From NCBI RefSeq assembly GCF_024586455.1, contig NC_065919.1:12998368-13062367 (forward strand): a stretch of DNA of 64,000 nucleotides, written 5' to 3'. Every line of letters begins with the position of its first letter. Within the stretch, counting starts at the first letter, position 1. Under the pieces are notes generated by a model that ran no database searches, was not told the DNA's origin, and saw only the letters and a program-made list of their open reading frames with translations. This stretch comes from Bactrocera neohumeralis. Taxonomy: Eukaryota; Arthropoda; Insecta; Diptera; Tephritidae. This document shows positions 56,458 through 64,000 of this stretch, in pieces. Made by a program: the position numbers and the translations under genes.

Positions 56458-58198
56458 ATGTTTGAGATACGTAACAAAAACACTATGGTCTTTAGTTCCA
56501 TGGTTAAAACTGTGCGACATAGTGTAGTAGGTACCCATCCTTCTTGTCATGTACCAGCACGTCTGGAAGAGCGACGTGCTAAAGCGCGAGCCCTACGCCA
56601 AGAACGACGCCGAAAACCCGACAAACCTGACGATTTCGTTACTTACGACGATTCTGGTAGTGATGAAGAGAGTCCACAGCAACAAGAAGAGGTGTTGAAT
56701 ACCTCATTCAATCTATGCGATTATTTACGTAGCAGAGAGACAGGCTTAAAAGAGGTTTGAAATGAAATACACAGAGTTTATCTGAGAAAGACATTCATAA
56801 TATTTTATATATTCAGCAACGCAGTTTCAACTTTGAGAATACTAGCCGCTATGTGTTGACGCATGATATGCTACGAGAAACGCAGATACATTTAGGTTAT
56901 ATCAATAAGGTGTTTTGCTCCAAATGGTTAAGTAATCGTCAAGTTGTTTTTGGCACCAAGTGCAATAAGGTGAGTAACTGATAAGAAATTACATACTTGA
57001 GTCCTCATTAATTTGTATGAATTTGTAGTTACTGGTCTACGATGTAAATATGCGCCGTGTGGATGCGATTCCAACGCTTTCCAATAATCGTGCAAATCAC
57101 CCTGAGGTCCAAGGTGGTTTACATGCTATCGAAATCAATCCAAGTCGATCATTCCTCGCCACAGGCGCACGCAACTCGGCCGATATAGCAGTTTATCGCT
57201 TGCCGACACTAGACCCAGTTTGTGTGGGAGAAAACGGACATCGGGATTTAATAATGGGCATGTGTTGGTTAGATGATCAATTTTTGGTGTCTGGCTCTAA
57301 AGATTCACGTCTGTCATTATGGCGTATAAACGAAGATCTCATGGATTTTCCGGATGGTGGTAAGGAAGCATGTCCTACCTTCGCCACCATTAATCCATTA
57401 TGTGTAAAAGACGTACGCACAGCACAACGGGTATAAAAAAATGCAATTAAAAATACGTTCATCCGAACATATAAATAAATTGTAGCATTTTTCAGATTCG
57501 TTCACTGTGTTTCAACAAAGAATTCAAAGAAATTGCAGCTCTTTCTCTCAACGGTTATATACATATTTTCAATGCTGAAACATTCAAACAAAAGTTATCA
57601 CGTAAACTGCCGAATTGCCAGGATAATGTGAGCATAGCTTATCACAGTGATGGGCTCTATGCTGTCGGCTGTCGCTCATACACCATTCTGCTAGACGCAC
57701 GAACACTACAGGTAAATTTCAACAACACAGTTTCATATTTATTTATGCCTTTAAATAAATACTTTTATATATTTGTATTAGACAATCAAGAAGATCACTT
57801 CACGCTACAATGGATGTGGCATACGTGCCACCACATTCGAAGGCAATCTCCTAACAGTTGGTACCGGTTTGGGTATGCTGTTATTCTATGATATTCGTGC
57901 TGGTAAATATTTGGAAAGCAGCGTCAATGCTTCACGAACAGTGGCGCTAAAATGTAGTAAAGGTATTGTGGTGAGTAGATTTTTTGTATATTCGAGTCAT
58001 GTACTACATTTATACATATACATATGTCAAATTTATATTGTTTAGTATCCTGAAGATGAAATGGATGGCTTCCAACAGGTGAAATATGTGCCAGCTATTT
58101 ATACACATTGTTACGATAGCACAGGCATGCGACTATTTGCTGCTGGTGGTCCCCTGCCTGCTACACTTGTCGGCAATTATGCAGGTGTTTGGCAGTAA
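56458..58198 (+). CDS. DCAF12: DCAF12-like WD40 repeat protein (CUL4-DDB1 substrate receptor)
   Basis: Six exons, 56458-56754, 56817-56969, 57029-57430, 57496-57711, 57782-57970 and 58046-58198, all phase 0, encode 469 aa. A basic Arg-rich N-terminal segment (about 45-60) precedes a beta-propeller. The WD-type strings include LGYINKVFCSKWLSNRQVVF, GLHAIEINPSRSFLATGARN, MGMCWLDDQFLVSGSKDSRL with SLWRI, and VSIAYHSDGLYAVGC. The C-terminus (PEDEMDGFQQVKYVPAIYTH, GGPLPATLVGNYAGVWQ) matches DCAF12/WDR40A, and the length is close to the human protein. DCAF12 presents proteins to the CRL4 ubiquitin ligase. AATAAA at 58378. Confidence 0.88.
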
Positions 58199-59179
58199 TT
58201 CCGTAAAGCAAACAAAATATTTAGCTGTAACTTAGCTTAAATGTTCAGATACTCGTATCTGTGTGTGATTTTTGGAAGTATTTCCACATTTATTTTAGAG
58301 AATATTTTTAAGATGCGATTTGCAACCACTAGGCCAATATTTTATTATTGCAATCGAGTGTTTTACTTTCAGCAATCAATAAACCTAAGTCCTATCATTT
58401 AGCATTAGGTTTTCTTAAAAATGCTCGGATTAGTAAAAACTTTTGCTTATAAAAAAATAATAAATAAAACTATATACAATTTATTTTAAATTCATTTATT
58501 TATTTTTTTCATACTATCATTGCACTATTATAACTCTGAAATGCGTAAATAAATGGAGCCCATCCACAATATAAATTTTAATTGTTTTTATTGACGTAAT
58601 AACATGTTTATATTCTGTCCATTACTATATACACATATTCACTACTTTCTAAAAAAAGTTTAAATAACGTTTAATAATTTTACACTTTATTTACATTTGG
58701 TACATTTATTTAATTTTCAATCTATTGGAATAATGTTTGGTTGGGTCTTTTGATTTTTAGCAATATTTTCGAAAAATAATACGTTATACAATTTGTAAGG
58801 TTCTTCGCTTTTATATGTACATGCATGCATGTAAATAATAAAAGTATTGTTGCTTAAAGTATTTACATTGATAATTCCCTAGGATAAATACATTTCTTTA
58901 GTATGGCATAATAATTTTGCGTATACCTATACATATTTAAAATATAAAAAATTGCATTTATAGACACTGACACAGAGTAATGGAAATGAAAACAAAAATA
59001 CTTTGAAAGCAAATAAAAATGGCTTCAATAATTACGAAAACATCAAACTTGTGGTCGTCAACAATGTTTTGTGTAGGTATTTACTGTCTTCCGATATTTT
59101 GCATCCTTATATTAATTCAAAGCCCGCAATACAAATTATGCTCGAATACTTAAAAATATACTGTACAGTTTTTTCGATT
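58199..59179. other. Intergenic region between convergent DCAF12-like and golgin genes
   Basis: 3' flanks of both genes. The AATAAA at 58378-58383 probably serves the DCAF12-like mRNA. The remainder is AT-rich without recognised elements. Confidence 0.5.
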
Positions 59180-62100
59180 TCAATTATTTCCACCGCCTCC
59201 GAAAAGTGGTAGAAAACTTCCCCAACCACGTCCTTGTGTTTCAGTGGGCACTGAAAATGATGCGTTAACATATTTATGTAAGTAATTTGAAATGCTTATA
59301 TATGCATATAATTTACTTACATTTTTGTCCTTTGGCCACGCAGTTCAAAACGTCTTTTTCTTCGCGACTAAGTTTTAATATGGTTTGAAGTACCGGAACT
59401 AGACGTACACGCTCGTCATTATTAGTCAGCGTAAGGAACTGTAAGAGAGATTTTAACAATATGAAAATTACAACTGTAACCAAACCTATAAATGCACTTA
59501 CCTTCAGCACGACGTTCTTCAAATATTCCGCATTGTGCATATGCTGTTCACGTTCGACGGCTCGTTCTTGTCGCCGCAACTCTTCCTTTAACATATCATT
59601 CATCTGTGTTAATTTTGCCAAATCTTGTTCATTCTCAGCTAAAAGCGCTGTAAGATGGCGCACACTACTCTCTTGCTTCGCCAGCAATTCTCGAGTTAAA
59701 TGTAGTTCCCCCTGTAAGTTCTCAGCATTGTTATTGCCGGAATTTAGTTCGTTCCAGCCCAGGCTGTTGCTGCCAATCGTGGTAACGGTGTCCGTTTGGA
59801 AGGCATGCATTGGTGTGTTAAGCAATTCGTCTAGCGGCATAAAATCGTGTTGGGAGCGTCGTGAGCTGCTGGAAATCTTTCGTAGTGCTTGAACTTTACT
59901 GCTAGTGATAGCTATATTGGCCTCCTCCGAGCCCTCTGCATCCTCACGTTCGGCAAGCATTAGCAACTGATTTGAACTCGATTCGATGTGTGTGGGTGTA
60001 TGCATGGAGGATGCATTTACGTTTGATAATGTAGCTGCACCTACAGTGGGCGGTACACGCACTGTTTGGCTCTGTACTGCTCGAAGCTCGTCGATTTGCT
60101 GTTGATACTTTGTTTGCATATCTTGCATTTGCTGTGCGTGACACTCATGTGCTGTTTCCAATTGCAGCCGATGTGTGCGTAGGGTCTCCTGATGTTTTTG
60201 CAATTGCAAACGTTGCTCTTGCACTAGATGGTCATTTTGCTGACGCAACTCGTTCTCCAAAGCGCTTAGCGCTCGGGTACGGCTCTGCAGATTCTCGTTG
60301 TCTAAATACAAGTCCGCTATTTGTTGTTCTAGTTCGACTAGTTTTTTAGTTTGCGCCGTGATCGTCTGTCGCTGTTGCTCTTCGATGGCTCGCGCATGCG
60401 TTAGCTCCTCTGCTAGTTCACGCTCACGTGTGGTGTCGGTATTCTGTTGTTTTCGCAAAACGGCTTGTGCCTTTTGTTTATATTCAGCATGTTCGGTACG
60501 CAAACTATTCAATGAGCCTTCGACGTTTTGCAACTTAATTTGTGTTTCTTTAAGATTCACTTCAGTTTGGTGTAGGCGGTGCTCCAATTTCTCCTTTTCA
60601 TTTTGCGTTAATAACAAGGCGGCGGAGCTCTCAGCGGAGCATTGTGATATTTCTAGCTTGATCTGTTCGAGTTCCTGTTTTAAACTTTCTTGTGACAGTT
60701 CCAGCTGCTTTCTGGCCTCACCCGAGACCTGCTTGGCATGTACCGCATCCTTCAGTTGCTCCTGCAATAGGTCAACTTGTTCCTTTAGTTCCTTCGCATG
60801 TAAAGCTTCAGCATCTTTTGCTGACTCAACAATTGCTATTTCCTTGCGTAATTGTGTAATGGTATGTTCTTTGTTGGATAGCAGCGCATTGAGCGTCTCT
60901 AGTTCACTGGTTTTAGTTGCAAGTTTTGTGGTTGCTTCCATAAGCGATTTCTCTGCTGCTTCAATTTCTAAATTAAGTACATTCGCTTGCTTGCGGGATG
61001 ACTTCAACTTTTGATTCTCCGTTTTTAGTGACTCGATATTTTTTTGTTGTTCTTCATGCTCTCGTTGCAAAAGTTTTAGTTGCTTATGCGCCTCCTCCAA
61101 TTCCGATTTCTTCGCAACATGCACGGACTGCTGTTGCTCCATTTCTGCCAATTGTCCAGTTTGTTCTTGCAATCTTTTCTTTAATTTAACGGCAAGACCA
61201 CGCATTTTATTGTACTTGTCTTCGAAACTATCGTCGATTTCGCGCAATCGCGAGAGCTCTTCGGCTCGTGAAATGGTCGATGTAGAGAGTACTTCGCTTT
61301 GTGCATCAGCGTTGCTGCGCAGTGATTGCAATTCCTCATTGAGTGCTCGCAGCTGCTCGTCGCTCCGGCTGCTAGCAACTTCGAGTTCATGTGTTTGTTG
61401 GCGAGTCAAATCGATTTCTCGTGTTATTTCACGTACTTGCGCCTCCTTTTCTGCTATGGCTACATCCTTTTGCAATAGTTTCTCATCAATTTGCTTCAAC
61501 TTTGTGTTGGTTTTTCTCAGCTCATTTGTTAGCTCCTGTTGCTTTTCTTGTTGACGCGAAATGACATCACCGCGAGCTTTCAATGCTTCATTTAATTCGC
61601 GCATTTCGCACAGTAAATCAGCGTGTTCACGCTCCATTTGTGAATATCGTTTTTGAAGTTCTATATAATTTTCTTCGGCGAATTTAGTTGACTCTTCTGA
61701 CTTATGCTTTTCACTTTCTTGTTGTTGTAATTGTTCTAATAGCGAAATTTTTTCCTCTTCAAGCTGTTTTAGTACGTCTCGAGTTTGCTGTAAATCCTTA
61801 TGAACTTGCGTAGTTTCACTTAATTTTTTATTCAAATTATCAACTTCGATCTGCAAGCGCTGCTTGTCCGATTGCAGTTCCTCTATTCTTTTGCACTCCT
61901 CAATTAAAGAGTTTCGCTCAGCTTCTAAAGTATCCAAGCGCACTAATAAATCATTATGCAAGGTATTAACTTCACCAGCCTCTAAACGAGGTTCACATTT
62001 CTGCCACTGGGTTTTTAAGTCAGAAATCTCTTGATTAAACCATTTTACTTCTGTTTCGTGTTCCTCCTTTTGTCTGTCATTATCTTGGTCTTTTATTTTG

Positions 62101-63402
62101 TCATTTAGTGAAACAATCATATCCTTTAATTCCTTCTCTTTCAATTGTGCCTTTGACAAAAGCTTGTCCTTTGCCATTGAATCCTGACGCACACGTTCGC
62201 ATAGCTTTTCTAATTCTTGCAATTTTGTGTGGAACGGTTCGACACTAAAATAATCCGCCGTTGATAGCTTAGTTGTAGACTCATAATTCAATACATTATT
62301 TGATTTTAATTGTTGTCGAAAATCTTCATTCTCTTTTTGCAGTATATTAACTTGAGCGAATATAAGTTTGGAAGCCTCCACTATCTCGATTTGCCACTTT
62401 GATACAGCTTCAGCGTATTCGTGTTGTGTTTCCAGCAGTACGCGTTTACATTCCTTTAGATTTTTCAACTTACGATGAATTTCTACAAAACGATCCTTCA
62501 AAGCATTAAACTTAAGCCGCTGTTCCGCGTTGATTTCTTTGGCTCGTCTGTACTTGCGAGAGAGTTCCTCTAACGACAGTGTAACACTATTTTCGTGCTC
62601 TTTGAGTGCTTTATTTTCTTCTTGGGTAGCGGATACTGTACTCTGTAAAGCGGTGTTAATACTTTCTGCTTCCTTCAACTTATTTACCTCAAGTTCAAGC
62701 AATCCCAAATGCTTTTTTTGTTCCATCCCCAAAATATTTACCTATGTTACAATTGCATGAAATTTGGTATAAGATTTCAGTAGTTTACTTCAACTTACTT
62801 GCTTTAGTTGATCCTCCATGCGGTCAATATCCTTCAAAAGGGATTCATTATCTTCATTAAGTCTATTTAACTGTCGCTGCAGTGACTCGTTTTCGATTCG
62901 TAATTTGGTTACGACCTCCTCGTCTGCTGTACTTTTCTTTTGAAGATCACAGAGCTCGCTTGTTAGCTTTAGTTTTTGTTCCGTAAATTGCTCGAGCGTC
63001 TCTTTCATGATCAGAATCGACTTCTTGTCGGCCTCTTTTTGAGTTTCACTTTCCATCAGCGCTTCTTTCAATTTACGATTTTCTTCCGCAAACTCTGTGA
63101 AATAAAAATGATGACGTAGTTTTTATTTGTGCGACGAGAGCCACATCATATAAAAAATATAATAATTAGCCCATGACAATATTTGTTCGCTGTGTACCAA
63201 CCATCTTTGGCTTGTTTGGCTTTTTTGGCGATTCCTAGAAGTCCCTTATATTTATGAATCAATTCTTCTTTACTCAGGGCATCAATGGGATTCTTCTATT
63301 TTGCGTAGAAAGGAAGATAAACAAAAATTTATTGAAAATTACAACTACAATTGTATGTTGACATACCGACTGCCCAGGAGAGATTACAACCTTTTCTTCC
63401 AT
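59180..63402 (-). CDS. GCC185: GRIP-domain golgin, GCC2/GCC185 type
   Basis: Six exons, 63402-63367, 63295-63202, 63094-62799, 62741-59502, 59438-59321 and 59250-59180, join in frame to 1284 aa. The N-terminus MEEKVVISPGQS leads into NPIDALSKEELIHKYKGLLG. About 1100 residues of Gln/Glu/Lys/Leu-rich coiled coil then follow, nearly all in one 3240-bp exon. The GRIP domain (about 1212-1262) reads EYLKNVVLKFLTLTNNDERV and PVLQTILKLSREEKDVL, with the conserved Tyr1215 that contacts Arl GTPases. The tail GWGSFLPLF resembles that of GCC2 (GWASYL) and not golgin-245. Such golgins tether endosome-derived vesicles to the trans-Golgi. The short first coding exon is the least certain part. Confidence 0.9.
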
Positions 63403-64000
63403 TGCCAGGATATGTAACGATATCGAAGCCGATTTTGTGAATTTTTTATCTTTTGGCTTAATATTTTGATAGCCGTTTAAGCAATTGTAAACTTCATTGC
63501 CCAATGATAAATTTGGTAATTTCTAAAAGCAAAACTAAAGTCATTTTTGCTACTTCTAAAATGTCATTAACAGAGGGTTACCAAGCCTAAGATTAACGTA
63601 TATTAAATAGTGTTTCCGCAGCTAATAAAATATGTTATAATTCAGTCATTTTTAAAATAAATACATTTACTGTATGAATTTCTCTTTTTATATAGAGTAT
63701 TTCGACGATTTTAAAGAAAATTAAAGAAATCGTGCATAAATATGTGTGTGAACGTCGTGTTAGGTAATGTAGTTTGTGTGTAAAATTTGATTTCTTGTGG
63801 AAAAATACATCCCTGTGGCTTCTTCGAACAGTTGATAGTGATTAGTTGGCAACGCTATTAATTGAGAAAATATATCTTGTTTAATTTTTCCGCGTTCGTA
63901 GTTTTATTGATATATTTTTTAAAAATATTGTTTATAAAACAATTTATGTGTTACACCATTACTATTTCTGAACGATAATATCAACTATGTCTGTACAAGA
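63403..64000. other. Upstream region of the golgin; possible start of another gene
   Basis: Contains the golgin 5' flank. At the very edge, ATGTCTGTACAAGA (from 63987) on the + strand may be the first codons of a divergent gene cut by the window end. There are too few bases to judge. Confidence 0.3.

Noticed and set aside
60298..61014. 238-codon Ser/Cys-rich frame on the plus strand
   Set aside because: It is antisense to the golgin coiled coil (complement of Glu/Gln/Leu codons). No start context or domain.

Overview
The window is eukaryotic, and specifically higher-dipteran (fly), DNA. It is AT-rich, has GT-AG introns with many short ones of about 55-80 bp, and carries dense (TACA/TATG)n microsatellites. 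Mariner/Tc1, LINE and short inverted-repeat elements are scattered throughout. The repeat families, especially the antisense LINE tail and the dispersed modules ending in a GTTCGG-type motif, remind me of tephritid fruit flies. That genus-level guess is inference from memory, not an alignment.

Layout. Positions 1-28000 hold no gene I can support. This is a repeat-rich intergenic (or intronic) desert with a diverged tandem duplication (409-2210), foldback elements, two mariner copies sharing the same internal deletion (6376-7321, 13636-14356), another mariner deletion derivative (11893-12376), two decayed Tc1/mariner-superfamily transposases (16200-17275 and 26280-27545), LINE fragments and a dispersed non-coding repeat. 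From 28438 to 41997 lies a receptor-type protein tyrosine phosphatase of 1783 aa in four coding exons. It has a very long Thr-rich ectodomain, one transmembrane helix and a single divergent PTP domain. Its introns contain further mariner debris.

From 44.5 kb onward the window becomes gene-dense: FKBP2-like ER prolyl isomerase (+), Taf12 (-), heme oxygenase (-), Dhfr (-), an unrecognised Cys-rich ORF (+), slx1 (-), MED31 (-), a DCAF12-like WD40 gene (+) and a GRIP-domain golgin of the GCC2/GCC185 type (-). Every reconstructed gene splices to an intact frame, with phases that agree at each junction. These are mostly housekeeping genes for transcription, DNA repair, folate and heme metabolism, the secretory pathway and ubiquitin ligation. 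They share a neighbourhood, not a pathway.

The most interesting items are: the phosphatase with Glu in place of the WPD-loop Asp and a roughly 60-residue insertion before the P-loop; the pair of identically deleted mariners; the orphan Cys-rich gene lying between two inverted copies of a 26-bp repeat; a 475-bp MITE with a TTA duplication just upstream of the DCAF12-like gene; and head-to-head mariner halves inside a phosphatase intron. I found no CRISPR, operon-like or clearly novel molecular system, and I identified no tRNA or rRNA.
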